A stretch of 64,000 bases of DNA. Origin: Alphaproteobacteria bacterium 46_93_T64. GTDB taxonomy: Bacteria; Pseudomonadota; Alphaproteobacteria; Sneathiellales; Sneathiellaceae. The stretch is taken from assembly GCA_002163135.1 (NCBI GenBank), contig MAAN01000013.1:62001-126000 (forward strand), read 5' to 3'. The notes under the pieces were generated by a model. That model saw nothing but the letters and a program-made list of their open reading frames with translations. It had not been told where the DNA came from and did no database searches. Both the position numbers and the translations under genes were made by a program. Shown piece after piece: positions 25,921-36,310 of the stretch; the first letter of the stretch is position 1; every line of letters begins with the position of its first letter.

Positions 25921-27447
25921 TTATTTTGAATTGATTTTATTCTCGAACTGCGCCCAAACAGTTTCCATAGCGTGACCAATCTCCAGAAACAGATCAAACC
26001 GTGTCTGGAAAAACTGTGTCTTGCTTGGGTCGGGCATATAGACTTTATCGATACTGGTCATTTGACGAACTGCACTCGAATATGTGGGCAGAATTCCAGC
26101 GCCAACACCGGCAGTTATGGCGGCGCCAAGCGCACCGGTTTCACGAGCTTGTGCGACCGAAACTTTTACCCCTAGTATATCTGCAAACATTTGCGGCCAT
26201 ATCGGACTTCGTGAACCACCGCCTGACAGAATGACACTGTCAATCTCGATGCCATTTCGCTTCAATTTTTCTACATGTAGGCGATGACCAAACACGACCC
26301 CTTCGAAAAGCCCATAAAGCATATGCGCACGACCATGCCAGCCGCTCAGTCCATAAAAGCCTCCGCGCGCGTTCGCAGTTGTCGCTCCGCCATAAATATA
26401 GGGATGGAAAAATGGGAGCTCGAGTGAAGGCTCCACGGTCTGAACTAGCTCATTACATAAATCAAAAATAGAGCCGCCGGCTGCGGATAAACTTCCGATT
26501 TCAGCCCCCATCAATTCATGGGCGAACCATTCAAGGTTTACCGCAGAAGTTGCACTTGCTTCGATTTCCAAAAACCGTGCCCCATCAAAAGATGACGCCA
26601 TAAAGATATCACTATTTTTTACGGGCTCTTTAACGACGACCTGATTAATGCTCCAGGTTCCTGCAATAATCGACGCCTGACCTGTTTCTATCGTTCCCGA
26701 TCCAAGTGCACTGGCCACGATGTCGAAAAGCCCTCCGACAACAGGTGTTCCTATACTTAGCCCCGTATGCTCCGCTGCTTCAGTGTTTACAAACCCAACA
26801 ACATCAGTTGACTGATACAAAGGAGGGAGCAAAGCTTCAGCATCTGCGAGATCATAAGCGCCGAGCAAATCCGAAGAATAAGTGTTTTCAGGCATCTTCA
26901 ACAGGCCGCATCCACTCATGTCCGTAACTTCGGATGAACGGTTTCCTGTTAATTTAAAGGCCACAAAATCCTTACATAAAAATACTGTTCCAATATTTGA
27001 ATATAAATCTGGGTCATTGCGTTTTATCCATGCAAGCAACGTTGGCGTTTGAGACGGCCAAGGGCGTTGCAAGCATAAGGATTGCAGTAAATCATCATTC
27101 CCGCCAGCCGATAGATCAGCGGCGATCTTCACCGCTCGCGTGTCCAACGACTGTATTGCAAGCAATGGCTGTTGTTCCTGATCTAAAAGATACAAACCGT
27201 TGCCATGTCCCGCACATCCTATAGCCGCTATTTCGGCCGGATCGATGGAGGCACTAGAAATGCACTTTTTGATGGCTGTACCCGCCTGCCTCCAAAGCCC
27301 GTTCAGGTCACGCTCCACGTGACCCGGTTTTGATGCCAGCGATGCCCCGTTTTCTTCTGCAGACGCAATTTGCTTTCCAGTAAGATCAAACAGAACAGCT
27401 TTGATCACTGTGTTTCCGGCATCTAACCCCAGTAAATATTTACCCAT
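25921..27447 (-). CDS. FGGY-family carbohydrate kinase
   Basis: A 508-residue kinase of the FGGY family. ATP-binding motifs are YLLGLDAGNTVIKAVLFDLTG at the N-terminus and VILSGGGSRSPIWPQMFADILG near residue 400. The start ATG at 27447 has TTTGGA upstream; the GTG at 27465 is less likely. The family contains erythritol, xylulose, glycerol and AI-2 (LsrK) kinases. With the GlpD-like enzyme and SorC regulator in the same operon, a polyol kinase in the manner of EryA is my best guess; LsrK-type is the alternative. Confidence 0.88.
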   Translation of the reverse strand: MGKYLLGLDAGNTVIKAVLFDLTGKQIASAEENGASLASKPGHVERDLNGLWRQAGTAIKKCISSASIDPAEIAAIGCAGHGNGLYLLDQEQQPLLAIQSLDTRAVKIAADLSAGGNDDLLQSLCLQRPWPSQTPTLLAWIKRNDPDLYSNIGTVFLCKDFVAFKLTGNRSSEVTDMSGCGLLKMPENTYSSDLLGAYDLADAEALLPPLYQSTDVVGFVNTEAAEHTGLSIGTPVVGGLFDIVASALGSGTIETGQASIIAGTWSINQVVVKEPVKNSDIFMASSFDGARFLEIEASATSAVNLEWFAHELMGAEIGSLSAAGGSIFDLCNELVQTVEPSLELPFFHPYIYGGATTANARGGFYGLSGWHGRAHMLYGLFEGVVFGHRLHVEKLKRNGIEIDSVILSGGGSRSPIWPQMFADILGVKVSVAQARETGALGAAITAGVGAGILPTYSSAVRQMTSIDKVYMPDPSKTQFFQTRFDLFLEIGHAMETVWAQFENKINSK

Positions 27448-27480
27448 ACCAATTCCAAACCGCACATTAGAGTTATTGTT

Positions 27481-28320
27481 CTAATTCTTGTAAATATCCC
27501 AAGCTTCCGCATCCGTCGCATCGTTGTGGATCATCGACATCAAACCATCGACCACCCGCTTTGGGTTGTCGTGCTGATATATATTACGTCCATAAACCAT
27601 GCCTTTCGCCCCTTGCTGCATCAATTGATACGATTTGGCGAACACGTTGCGAAGATCCTCTTTACCCCCGCCCCGAACGAGAACCGGGCATCGGGCAGCC
27701 TCGATAACTTTGTGGAAATCTTCTGTGATATCAGTGGGATCTGCTTTGATTATGTCGGCTCCCATTTCACGCGCAAGTCGCACTAAGGTAACAACTTTCT
27801 CTGTATCACCGTCGACCAGATACCCTCCTTTGTCGCTGTTCGGTTGCATCACCAATGGCTCGATCATTAAAGGCATACCGTATTTTTCACAGTCGGCCCG
27901 AACGCGAGAGATGTTTTCAACGCATTCGCGAAAAAGGTCTGGCTCGTCCGGCAGCATGAACAGATTTACCACAACGCAGGCGGCATCCATTTGCAAGGCG
28001 CCTAGAATAGGCTCATCGGAATTTTGTAGTTGTGACCACATAACCCGATGGCGCTCCTTATTATAGGGATTTCCCATATCAATACGCATGACCAGCGCGG
28101 GTTTAACTTTACCGTCTATGTTCTGAAGTAAATCCGATTGCCCATAATTCATTTGAATTGCATCCGGGCCCGCATCGACCAATTGCCTTACAACGCCGCC
28201 AATATCTTCCAATCCACCGAGAAAGCTTGCCTCATTGCAAACGCCATGATCAATGGCAACATCAAGGCAGCGACCCTTACCGAACATTCGGTTCATGCGT
28301 ACTTTTTTTGATAGATACAT
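27481..28320 (-). CDS. Class I aldolase of the DhnA/LsrF family
   Basis: A 279-residue TIM-barrel aldolase. Features: LDVAIDHGV at residues ~19-27, the Schiff-base lysine at ~190 in MGADIIKADPTD, and VLVRGGGKEDLR phosphate-binding loop, ending in GMVYGRNIYQHDNP as in LsrF. It would cleave or rearrange a ketose phosphate made by the kinase and GlpD-like dehydrogenase of the same operon. Known relatives include archaeal-type fructose-bisphosphate aldolase and LsrF thiolase. The exact substrate is not predictable. Confidence 0.87.
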   Translation of the reverse strand: MYLSKKVRMNRMFGKGRCLDVAIDHGVCNEASFLGGLEDIGGVVRQLVDAGPDAIQMNYGQSDLLQNIDGKVKPALVMRIDMGNPYNKERHRVMWSQLQNSDEPILGALQMDAACVVVNLFMLPDEPDLFRECVENISRVRADCEKYGMPLMIEPLVMQPNSDKGGYLVDGDTEKVVTLVRLAREMGADIIKADPTDITEDFHKVIEAARCPVLVRGGGKEDLRNVFAKSYQLMQQGAKGMVYGRNIYQHDNPKRVVDGLMSMIHNDATDAEAWDIYKN

Positions 28321-28330
28321 GATTTAATTC

Positions 28331-30079
28331 CTATGAAATTTGTCTGTTTGAAAGGTTGGCTTCACTCAATCCGTGAAAATGGGAAAGGCGCCAAAGTAGG
28401 TTGGTTCGCTCTTGAGATTTTTTATCATCTGTCCAGGATTTTTCCCGCACAAGTATGTCCAAGATCTCGTCAATTAACGGCATGTTCAATTCACCGCTGA
28501 TGGCCAGTGCTGTACGCCGGAAAAGAATATCACTGAGGGATTCCACGCATTCATTCCGAATGATATGTCGTATTTCCGCTTTGCTGTATCCAGAATGATT
28601 TTCAAGCGGAACGTCATTCTCACCTGCAATAGTCCCCACAAAATCGATTGATCTTGTGCCATATCGCTCTAGCAAAATTTTGAGGCGACTTTCCTCAATC
28701 TCATGGGATTTGGCATGATGACTGATCCACTTATCAATCCCGCCGTTCATCAATGGGTGAGACTTCCCTCCGCCTATGGCCAAATCAGCTGTGGAGACCT
28801 TTCGGCTCTCACCGAGCAATTCAAGTACATGATCTGCCGCTTGCTCTCCAAATGCCCGAAACGTGGTCCATTTTCCGCCGATTAAGCACACTGTGGGAAA
28901 GGGTGTATTTTCTGACTTGGGTATGGTTTCGCAATAATGTTCTCTGGAAATCTGCCCGGTGACCGAACTCGTGCTGTTGACCAAGGGGCGGACACCGCTA
29001 AAGCGATACAAAATCTGTTCTGGCTTTATCTCGATATTTGGAAAAACGCAGGATAGACTTTGTAGAATATAGTCTTGCTCATCCGCTTCACATCTGATGT
29101 CTTCAGGGTTATCAATTTTGATATCTGTGGACCCGACCAGAACATTATTGAAATAGCGAAACAGAATGCAAATCCGACCTTCATGATTTTCGTAATACAC
29201 CATCTGATCTCCGAGCGCGTCGAACAGCTGAGCATTATTGACAATTAAATGTGACCCTTTTGTACCGCCAACCAAATTCGTGCGATTGAGTTCAATGTCA
29301 TTTTCTGATCCAGATAAGCGGCCATTAGTGAAGTCAATCCAGGCGCCTGTTGCATTAACAACAACTTGTGGCATCAGTTCGATTTTCGTTCCATCGACCA
29401 AATCCTCAAGGATGACTTTACCGTCTTGTACTTCTGCGACTTCAAGATAGTTAAAAGCTTGAGCTGTTTCTTCAAACTCACTCATATCGGTGATCATTTC
29501 CAAGCCTAAACGCTCCGGATAAGTTATCCAAGCATCATAGTAAGTAGCACTGCAGATAATCTTCTCGTCAAAATCTGGCCAGTCACGGAACGTATCTGCT
29601 CGTTTATGGAATTTGTGGGCAGGCATCACCTGATTACGGCGCGTAAACAGGTCATATAATGTTAGTCCGATTTTAATAATCAAGGCACCGCGACGGCTTG
29701 GTTTTTCTGACAATCCAATAAATTTCTTCACAGAATTTGTAATTCCGGAAAATCTCCGAAAAATTGGAATGGTTGTCGCTAGTGGAAAGACGTAATGCGG
29801 TGCGTTTTTGAGAAGCAAATTCCTTTCCTGCAAAGCTTCTCGTACAAGTTTGAAATCTCCCTGCTCCATGTATCGCAAACCACCATGAACCATCCGGGAT
29901 AACGCTGCACTGGCGCCAATGCAAAAATCACCTCTCTCTGCCAGTACAACGTTCACGCCTTGCAATGCCAGCTCTCGATACAGGCTGATTCCATTAATAC
30001 CGCCGCCAACGATCAACACCGCAGGCGCTGGGCTTTTTTTCAGCGCATCCATTCGGTTTTGTCGTGTTCCTTTGGTCAT
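28331..30079 (-). CDS. GlpD/EryB-like FAD-dependent (poly)ol-phosphate dehydrogenase
   Basis: A 582-residue FAD oxidoreductase of the glycerol-3-phosphate dehydrogenase family. It shows VLIVGGGINGISLYRELALQG and the family signature ALSRMVHGGLRYME, with KGSHLIV in the middle and a C-terminal helical domain. The ATG at 30079 is preferred to 30091 because GAGAG precedes it. EryB, erythritol-phosphate dehydrogenase, belongs to this family, and the operon also has a kinase and a SorC regulator. It may therefore oxidise a polyol phosphate rather than glycerol-3-phosphate. Membrane-associated, delivering electrons to quinone. Confidence 0.87.
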   Translation of the reverse strand: MTKGTRQNRMDALKKSPAPAVLIVGGGINGISLYRELALQGVNVVLAERGDFCIGASAALSRMVHGGLRYMEQGDFKLVREALQERNLLLKNAPHYVFPLATTIPIFRRFSGITNSVKKFIGLSEKPSRRGALIIKIGLTLYDLFTRRNQVMPAHKFHKRADTFRDWPDFDEKIICSATYYDAWITYPERLGLEMITDMSEFEETAQAFNYLEVAEVQDGKVILEDLVDGTKIELMPQVVVNATGAWIDFTNGRLSGSENDIELNRTNLVGGTKGSHLIVNNAQLFDALGDQMVYYENHEGRICILFRYFNNVLVGSTDIKIDNPEDIRCEADEQDYILQSLSCVFPNIEIKPEQILYRFSGVRPLVNSTSSVTGQISREHYCETIPKSENTPFPTVCLIGGKWTTFRAFGEQAADHVLELLGESRKVSTADLAIGGGKSHPLMNGGIDKWISHHAKSHEIEESRLKILLERYGTRSIDFVGTIAGENDVPLENHSGYSKAEIRHIIRNECVESLSDILFRRTALAISGELNMPLIDEILDILVREKSWTDDKKSQERTNLLWRLSHFHGLSEANLSNRQIS

Positions 30080-30111
30080 AAAATCTCTCATTTTGAGTTA
30101 GCAATAGCGTT

Positions 30112-30126
30112 CGCACAGACTGTGCG
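30112..30126. repeat. Short perfect hairpin between the AKR and GlpD-like genes
   Basis: CGCACA (30112-30117) and TGTGCG (30121-30126) pair around GAC in the 76-bp gap. There is no T-run, so it may be an mRNA processing or stability element rather than a terminator. Confidence 0.35.
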
Positions 30127-30155
30127 GTTTGAAATTCAGACGAAAAATTTGAAGT

Positions 30156-31151
30156 TTAGCTGTCCATATTTTCCAAATAATGATCGACAGATTTGTCGAT
30201 GCTTGCGACATCACCGGCACTCAAATGAACTCGGCCTGCTTTAGCATTTTCAATTGCTTGTTCAGGGTTTCTCGCTCCACATAGTGCAAATGTAATACCC
30301 GGGCGGGAAATCGTCCATGCGATTACCAGTTGCGCAATTGTCAGTGAATGCTCATCGGCAATCGGTTTAATTTCTTCAAACAACGCTGAGATTTTGCGGC
30401 GGTTTTCAGGGCTGAAACGCGGATTGTCTTTACGCTGGTCATCTCCTTCAAACTGGCGATCAGGTCCAACCTTTCCGCTAAGGAGCCCCAGTGCCAAAGA
30501 CGAATAACTAAGACAGGAAATTGTGTTATCAGCACATGTTGGCAGCAGAGTTTTTTCCACACCGCGGTCGATCATACTGTAGCATTCCTGAATGGCGTCG
30601 ATTTGCCCTGCATCGATATACCCATTCAGATCCTCAAGACTAACATTACTCACCCCAATGGAGCGAATTTTCCCCTGTTCCTTAAGCTTGATCAACGCTT
30701 CAAGAGTTTCAGAAATTGGTGTAGTTGGATCCTGCCAATGAGTAATGTAGTGATCCACATAATCAGTTCCCAAGCGTTTCAGACTTTGCTCTAGCTCATA
30801 GGCGATTGATGCTGCGCCCAAATAGCGATGAACCGGCTTACCAGCTTGATCAAAGAAATGATTTCCTTGGGTTGTATGCCAGGCAAGGCCACACTTGGTT
30901 GATAGAATAACTTTATCGCGCCGCCCTTTGATCGCGGCTCCAACAAGTTCCTCAGATTTACCCATCCCATAGGCTGGCGCGGTATCAATCAGACTAACAC
31001 CTTCGTCAATGGCGGCTTGAACAGCAGAAATCGATTGTGCTTCGTCCGTTCCCCCCCACATCCAGCCACCCATAGCCCATGTTCCCAGACCAACAGCGGA
31101 TGCCTCAATATCTGAATTACCAATTTTTCTTGTAATTGTAGCGCTACTCAT
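30156..31151 (-). CDS. Aldo/keto reductase
   Basis: A 331-residue (beta/alpha)8 NADPH-dependent reductase. The catalytic tetrad is visible: Asp and Tyr in LIDTAPAYGMGKSEE, Lys in KVILSTKCGL and His in VDHYITHWQDP. The ATG at 31151 has AAAGGA eight bases upstream; the ATG at 31160 overlaps that signal. In the operon it probably reduces or oxidises a sugar or aldehyde formed by the aldolase, in the manner of aldose dehydrogenases of this family. Confidence 0.9.
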   Translation of the reverse strand: MSSATITRKIGNSDIEASAVGLGTWAMGGWMWGGTDEAQSISAVQAAIDEGVSLIDTAPAYGMGKSEELVGAAIKGRRDKVILSTKCGLAWHTTQGNHFFDQAGKPVHRYLGAASIAYELEQSLKRLGTDYVDHYITHWQDPTTPISETLEALIKLKEQGKIRSIGVSNVSLEDLNGYIDAGQIDAIQECYSMIDRGVEKTLLPTCADNTISCLSYSSLALGLLSGKVGPDRQFEGDDQRKDNPRFSPENRRKISALFEEIKPIADEHSLTIAQLVIAWTISRPGITFALCGARNPEQAIENAKAGRVHLSAGDVASIDKSVDHYLENMDS

Positions 31152-31163
31152 TTTTGTCATCCT

Positions 31164-32129
31164 TTAAAGATCGTCAAGAACGGCGGTGGCAGTTGCTTCA
31201 TCAACGACCAAAGCTTTTAGATGGTTACCGCGCAGCATTGCGCGAATAGGTGCAATTTTATTTTCGCCTGATGCGACACCAATGGTCAGCGGCACTTTGG
31301 AAAATTCCTTGGGACTTAAGGCGACAAGGCGTGAATTCAGCTCGTACTTACACAATTCCCCATTTTCATCGAATAAGTGGGCTAACAATTCACCAGTAGC
31401 GCCCGATTTCTGAATTTCATTTCTATCGTCCTTTGCCATTGGGTGTAGGTCGTAATAGCTGGAATCCCCAGACAGAATGGATCCGACACCAACAATGGCA
31501 ATAGTTGCATTACGAGCGCGATCCAACACTTCTTCGACGGATTTCATGCTCATTAACATTTCTTTTTGATCTTTTGTCTCAGCGAACAAGGGGGCATGGA
31601 TTTGATAGGCGCGACCGCCCAATTTCTCTGCCATCAATGTCGCTACATGATTGACATCTGTATAATGTTTACCTTGAACGCATCCCGTGGCAGGTACGAC
31701 TTCCACATCGTAGGCGCGTTCAGGATTTAGAGCATCAACAACTGCCCCGACACCCTTGCCTCCAGTGATACAGATTGTGTCCCCATCTTTCAGATTTTCC
31801 AGAAGGAAACTGGCCGCAGCTTCTCCAACAGTATTAAGCACGACATCAGGATTTTCCGAGACAGTTGGCGTCACCATTGCCTCACTAATTCCGCCGGTCT
31901 CGATTAGCCGCGCTTCAACATCGATCAACGGCTGAAATGGTGTTTTGATATTGATCTCAACCATTCCACTTTTCCGGCCTTCTTTTATCAATCGGTTTAC
32001 CTTCGCCGTGGATAAATCCAGCAACTTGGCAATCTCCGACTGTTTCAGTCCTTCCAGATAATGCATAATCAGAACACGGTGAATTTGCCTTGCAGCCTCG
32101 TATTCTTGAAAGTCATTGCTATAGATCAT
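31164..32129 (-). CDS. SorC/DeoR-family sugar-binding regulator (EryD/LsrR-like)
   Basis: A 321-residue regulator with a helix-turn-helix at residues ~25-50 (EGLKQSEIAKLLDLSTAKVNRLI) and a sugar-phosphate-binding domain (TICITGGKGVGAVVDAL, VVPATGCVQG, IAIVGVGSILSG). SorC regulators sense the phosphorylated product of their operon, as EryD and LsrR do. It lies inside the operon between the permease and the aldo/keto reductase, which implies autoregulation from the promoter upstream of the binding-protein gene. Confidence 0.92.
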   Translation of the reverse strand: MIYSNDFQEYEAARQIHRVLIMHYLEGLKQSEIAKLLDLSTAKVNRLIKEGRKSGMVEINIKTPFQPLIDVEARLIETGGISEAMVTPTVSENPDVVLNTVGEAAASFLLENLKDGDTICITGGKGVGAVVDALNPERAYDVEVVPATGCVQGKHYTDVNHVATLMAEKLGGRAYQIHAPLFAETKDQKEMLMSMKSVEEVLDRARNATIAIVGVGSILSGDSSYYDLHPMAKDDRNEIQKSGATGELLAHLFDENGELCKYELNSRLVALSPKEFSKVPLTIGVASGENKIAPIRAMLRGNHLKALVVDEATATAVLDDL

Positions 32130-32156
32130 ATGTTTATACCCAGCATCTGAATTTGA

Positions 32157-33164
32157 TTAGCTTGCAGCTTTTTTCTTGTTCATGTAGTGATCGAAAATGA
32201 CAGCGATCAGCAGAATTGATCCACGAATGATATCCTGCCAATAAGAAGAAACATCCAAAAGGGCGAGAGAACTTGTGACAACAGATAGTAAAATCACACC
32301 CAAGATCGCGCCCAAAATTGTGCCGGTCCCCCCTTGAAGACTAGCGCCACCAATAACCACAGCGGCGATCACATTCAACTCCATACCCAAGCCGAAATAC
32401 GGCGGCGCAGACGAAAAACGAGCCATATAAATAACACCGGCGATGCCACACATGGTGGAACACAAAACTGTAGACAGGAAAATTACTTTCTTTGTACGGA
32501 TCCCTGAATAGGCCGCCGCTTTTTCGTTGCTACCCGTATAGAATACCTTGCGAAAGACCGTTGAGCGCCTTAGCAGAAAATCAAACGCGACAACAATGAC
32601 AAAGAACAAAATGATAACAACTGGAATGGCGCCAATTGATCCCTGTCCGATAAATTTAAACTCCGCGGGCAGGGTAAATAGTCCGAGGGGGCGGCCTTGC
32701 GTTATCAATAGACAGACACCCCTGAATATAACCATAAAGGCGAGCGACACGATAAAGTGGTGTAGCCCAATTTTTGTGACGCAGTACCCCATTGCCGCAC
32801 CAACTGCTGCACAAGCCACAATAGCGATCGCAGACGCCGTCCAAGGATCAACACCCTGCAGAAAGAGCCACCCCGCCAGAACCATGGAAAAGGTCACAAT
32901 CGATCCAACCGATAAATCAATGCCACCAGATATTAGAAGGACACACATTCCCACGACTACAATGCCTTCAACGGCAAAGGCCATCGCCATGGCCCTCATA
33001 TTCAACCATGTCAAAAAATAAGGTGAGGCAAATGACATCGCAATGAACAAGGCTAGAATAATCAGGACGAGGGCTGTTTCCCGCATGGCGGCAATACGGC
33101 GCAGTCTTGATATAAAGCCCATTTCGTGGGCAAGCCTATGGCCACTATCCACTGCATTACTCAT
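32157..33164 (-). CDS. Ribose/polyol-type ABC transporter permease (RbsC family)
   Basis: A 335-residue permease with eight to ten hydrophobic segments and the family motifs [14 protein letters not shown] and [17 protein letters not shown]. It overlaps the ATPase gene by four bases. A single permease gene suggests a homodimeric channel, as in RbsC, unlike the LsrC/LsrD pair. Confidence 0.93.
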   Translation of the reverse strand: MSNAVDSGHRLAHEMGFISRLRRIAAMRETALVLIILALFIAMSFASPYFLTWLNMRAMAMAFAVEGIVVVGMCVLLISGGIDLSVGSIVTFSMVLAGWLFLQGVDPWTASAIAIVACAAVGAAMGYCVTKIGLHHFIVSLAFMVIFRGVCLLITQGRPLGLFTLPAEFKFIGQGSIGAIPVVIILFFVIVVAFDFLLRRSTVFRKVFYTGSNEKAAAYSGIRTKKVIFLSTVLCSTMCGIAGVIYMARFSSAPPYFGLGMELNVIAAVVIGGASLQGGTGTILGAILGVILLSVVTSSLALLDVSSYWQDIIRGSILLIAVIFDHYMNKKKAAS

Positions 33165-34705
33165 GCTCTGCCCCCTTGTGCAGTTTGCATTAAAATTGGA
33201 TCGCTTTGAGCGATCGATGCCAAATGCATTATGTTCTCTTCCGTCATTGCATCCCCAGTTACTTCCCCACCAATCGTGCCTTCGCGAATGACAAGAACAC
33301 GGTCACACAACCCAATCAGTTCCGGCAGCTCAGATGAGATAACAATTATTCCAACGCCTTCACGGCTGAGATCACGCAATATTTTATGAATTTCAGATTT
33401 AGCCCCAACATCCACACCGCGGGTGGGTTCATCCAAAAAGATAATGCGCGGTTTGATCGAAAGCATCTTGGCAATCGCAACTTTTTGCTGATTTCCACCA
33501 CTTAAGGATGACACAGAGTGTGTGATATGCCCGCGCTTCAGATTTAGGCGATCACCAAGCTCGCGAGCCTGGCTAAGCTCCTGATCTTTATCGATAAATC
33601 CAGCGGATGTGGAGACTCGATCGACATCAAGTGCAGAAATGTTCGCCGCAATGGACATATCTAGAAAAACACCGTCCCCTTTTCTGTCTTCAGACAAGTA
33701 GACAATGCCATTTGCAATGCTGTCTTGATAGGAGTTGATGGAGAGTGTGACGTTATCCAGTTTTAGCTCTCCTGTCACATCCCCTTCCAAACCACAGATA
33801 CCTTTAGCAATCTCACTGCGCCCTGCTCCGATAAGTCCGGAAAAACCTAATATTTCGCCCTTTTTTAGTGCAAATGATATGTCTCTGAACCATGACGTTT
33901 CATTGTAATTGCAAGCTTCGAAGATAATCTCTTCAGATTTTTCTTCGGTTGTTTGTTTTGGTGGGTATAGATCTGTGATGACCCGCCCTACCATACTGTT
34001 CACCACATCATCGGGTGTGATGTCTTTGACGAAATCGGTCGTAATATGCGCGCCGTCCCGAAAAACCGAAACCCGGTCACAATTGTCAAAAATTTCCACC
34101 ATCCGGTGAGAAATATAGATAATTGAAATACCTGTCGCTGCGAGAGATTTCATTATGCCAAACAGAATTTGTGCTTCTTTTTCAGTAAGCGCAGCCGTTG
34201 GCTCATCCAGAATGAGTATCTGACAATCAAGGGTCAGAGCCTTTGCAATTTCCACAAGTTGCTGGTTCGATATGGACAATTCCCGAACCATGGTTGCAGG
34301 ATCGATAGGGCTAAGTTTTGCAAAAACCTCTCTCGCACGATCATGTAAATTTGAATAATTCATAAGCAGAGATTTACTGGCATTTGTTTGCGCCATGAAA
34401 ATATTTTCTGCTACTGAAATATCTGGACAAAGAGCGATTTCCTGATGAACAAACCCAATTCCCAGCTTTTGTGCCTCAGCGGGTGATGAAATCGTGACTT
34501 TTTCTTCATTGATATAAATGTCACCGCTGTCAGGCTGAAGTATGCCATCTATGATATTCATCAACGTCGATTTGCCTGCACCGTTTTCACCGGCTAGGGC
34601 ATGAATCTCCCCCTTAAGGAGATCAAAATCTACAGCCTTCAAGGCTTTGGTTGCGCCGAAAGACTTGCTAACTTTTGATATTTTCAACAATGTCTGAGAG
34701 CACAT
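33161..34705 (-). CDS. Ribose/polyol-type ABC transporter ATP-binding protein (RbsA family)
   Basis: A 514-residue protein with two tandem ABC domains. Domain 1 has Walker [10 protein letters not shown], signature [15 protein letters not shown] and Walker B ILILDEPT. Domain 2 has a degenerate Walker A (GLIGAGRSE) as usual in RbsA/MglA, with signature [13 protein letters not shown] and Walker [15 protein letters not shown]. It drives uptake through the RbsC-like permease. Confidence 0.94.
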   Translation of the reverse strand: MCSQTLLKISKVSKSFGATKALKAVDFDLLKGEIHALAGENGAGKSTLMNIIDGILQPDSGDIYINEEKVTISSPAEAQKLGIGFVHQEIALCPDISVAENIFMAQTNASKSLLMNYSNLHDRAREVFAKLSPIDPATMVRELSISNQQLVEIAKALTLDCQILILDEPTAALTEKEAQILFGIMKSLAATGISIIYISHRMVEIFDNCDRVSVFRDGAHITTDFVKDITPDDVVNSMVGRVITDLYPPKQTTEEKSEEIIFEACNYNETSWFRDISFALKKGEILGFSGLIGAGRSEIAKGICGLEGDVTGELKLDNVTLSINSYQDSIANGIVYLSEDRKGDGVFLDMSIAANISALDVDRVSTSAGFIDKDQELSQARELGDRLNLKRGHITHSVSSLSGGNQQKVAIAKMLSIKPRIIFLDEPTRGVDVGAKSEIHKILRDLSREGVGIIVISSELPELIGLCDRVLVIREGTIGGEVTGDAMTEENIMHLASIAQSDPILMQTAQGGRA

Positions 34706-34744
34706 GATCTTAACTTTCGGAAAACAAATCGAACTTTAGAAATA

Positions 34745-34792
34745 CTGCCCGCCAATTATATTGGCCCCTTTACCGCAAGAAATAGCGGACAG
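34745..34792 (-). terminator. Hairpin between binding-protein and ATPase genes
   Basis: Outer arms CTGCCCGC (34745-34752) and GCGGACAG (34785-34792) pair with one G-U, and an alternative stem GCCAAT/ATTGGC (34751-34765) overlaps the outer one. It lies in the 118-bp gap after the solute-binding-protein gene, read leftward. The T-run is weak, so attenuation or stabilisation is more likely than full termination. Confidence 0.5.
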
Positions 34793-34823
34793 TTTATTCG
34801 AGATACAAATTACGTATGACTTC

Positions 34824-35852
34824 TTAGTTGGCGGAGCGATTCTTCATATATGCACCAAGATCAAAGTCGTCTGCATTTGCTTTGGTCACTACAGCAAACC
34901 CGTTATCAACGAACGGAACTCCCATAGGATTAAACCCTGTACGTTTATAGTCGTTAAACGGATCAATAAGGTCAGGATGCTTTGCCATAAACGTCAACAT
35001 GAAACCCATATATCCTTGCATACCCTGATTAGGGCTTAGCGCTTGATGGATATTTCCGGCCTTAATGTGCTCGCGTGTCACTGGGCTAATATCCGCATGC
35101 ATGATGATGACTTTAGCTTTAGCTTCCAATACCGCTTGCACAGCGCCTTCAGCGGATCCTGCTTCTGGAATCCAAAGTGCACCGAGATCAGGATGGGCTT
35201 GCAACATCGACGATACAGATGTGTATGCTTTTGTTGCATCTTGGTTGGTAGCTTGGCGACCAACAAGTTTCATGTTTGGATAATGCTTTTCCATATAGGA
35301 GAGGAAAGCTGTAATACGTAAATCGTGATTACTTTGTCCAGGATTTTCCAAAACGGCAAATTTACCCTTATGGTCCATCAGTCCTGCGATTTCATCAGCA
35401 GCATATTTAGCTTCAGCCAAATTGTCTGACGTAATATAGGAGACACGATTAGATTTTGGCGAGTCAGCGGCAAATGTAACAACTGTCGTGCCGCCTTCAA
35501 TCGCGCGATTGATAGGTTCAATAAACGGATCTGCATTCATTGGATGAAGCAAAATACCCGCTGGCCTTTTGGCCAAATCTTGCTCAAATGAGGCAATTTG
35601 TTTTGTAATGTCATAGTCTGGAGTACCAGAAAAAATAACTTTACAGCCCATTGCTTCCCCGGCTTGCTTATACCCTTGGAACACAGGAACCCAATATGGG
35701 TGACCTGAGACCATGACGTTCATGATATAAGTTTCGCCTGGTTCACAAGCAAATTTGCTTTCTCCAGCGTCGGCACTAATTGCAGTAACTGATGACAACG
35801 ACAATGCCATTACGGCTGATGCCACCAAGCTCTTTAAATTCACATACTTCAT
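34824..35852 (-). CDS. Sugar/polyol ABC transporter solute-binding protein (RbsB-like)
   Basis: A 342-residue periplasmic binding protein of the type-I fold. The signal peptide is roughly the first 28 residues (MKYVNLKSLVASAVMALSLS then SVTAISADA). The mature part has YIMNVMVSGHPYWVPVFQG and the hinge-region ILLHPMNADPFIEPINRA, with VTFAADSPKSNRVSYI in the second lobe. The start has GGGAGGG upstream. It is the first gene of the nine-gene operon and its ligand is probably the polyol or sugar degraded by the genes downstream. Confidence 0.92.
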   Translation of the reverse strand: MKYVNLKSLVASAVMALSLSSVTAISADAGESKFACEPGETYIMNVMVSGHPYWVPVFQGYKQAGEAMGCKVIFSGTPDYDITKQIASFEQDLAKRPAGILLHPMNADPFIEPINRAIEGGTTVVTFAADSPKSNRVSYITSDNLAEAKYAADEIAGLMDHKGKFAVLENPGQSNHDLRITAFLSYMEKHYPNMKLVGRQATNQDATKAYTSVSSMLQAHPDLGALWIPEAGSAEGAVQAVLEAKAKVIIMHADISPVTREHIKAGNIHQALSPNQGMQGYMGFMLTFMAKHPDLIDPFNDYKRTGFNPMGVPFVDNGFAVVTKANADDFDLGAYMKNRSAN

Positions 35853-36310
35853 AAAACCCTCCCGATTTTCTCAATTATGAAATTTATTTCAGTTGACGTA
35901 TTTTATTTCACTTCACGCACCGTAAGTTAATTTTCCCACATATGTCAATAGTATTTTATTCGCTAAACAAGAAATATGTTAAAGGGAAAACAGAGCTTAA
36001 AAAAAATCTTAAATATTTGTTTTTAAACGCTTAAATATACAATTCATTTTCGTCATATGTATCCTTTCCATACAATCGAACTTGAATTTATTGTTTGATA
36101 TGATTTTATTTGCGCCGCAATATTTCGTTATTGCAATTTCTAGTGCACTGATAATGGCGTTTATATTTAGTCAATAAGATGCAGAAAAAAGGAAGCTATT
36201 CCTTCAACCACTTGTGCAACTATCAGCGGAAACGCCTTGGGCTTTTAATCCCTCTAAAAGTCTTTGTTAAAAATCTCACGGTTGCAGTGGAAATTTGATT
36301 CCATCACTGA
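35853..36310. promoter_or_regulatory. Upstream region of the polyol operon; no gene
   Basis: About 460 AT-rich bases with no credible coding frame. Close to the operon start lie TGAAATTTATTTCA (35878-35891), an inverted repeat, and a second copy of TTATTTCA at 35103-35110 relative to the thousand, that is 35903-35910. These repeated half-sites may be SorC operators. The rest, up to the stop of the VPLPA-like gene, shows nothing I can identify. Confidence 0.4.

Noticed and set aside
25921-35852. Canonical lsr (AI-2) operon
   Set aside because: Only one permease gene, no LsrG, and a GlpD-like dehydrogenase plus two other oxidoreductases are present; kept only as an alternative.
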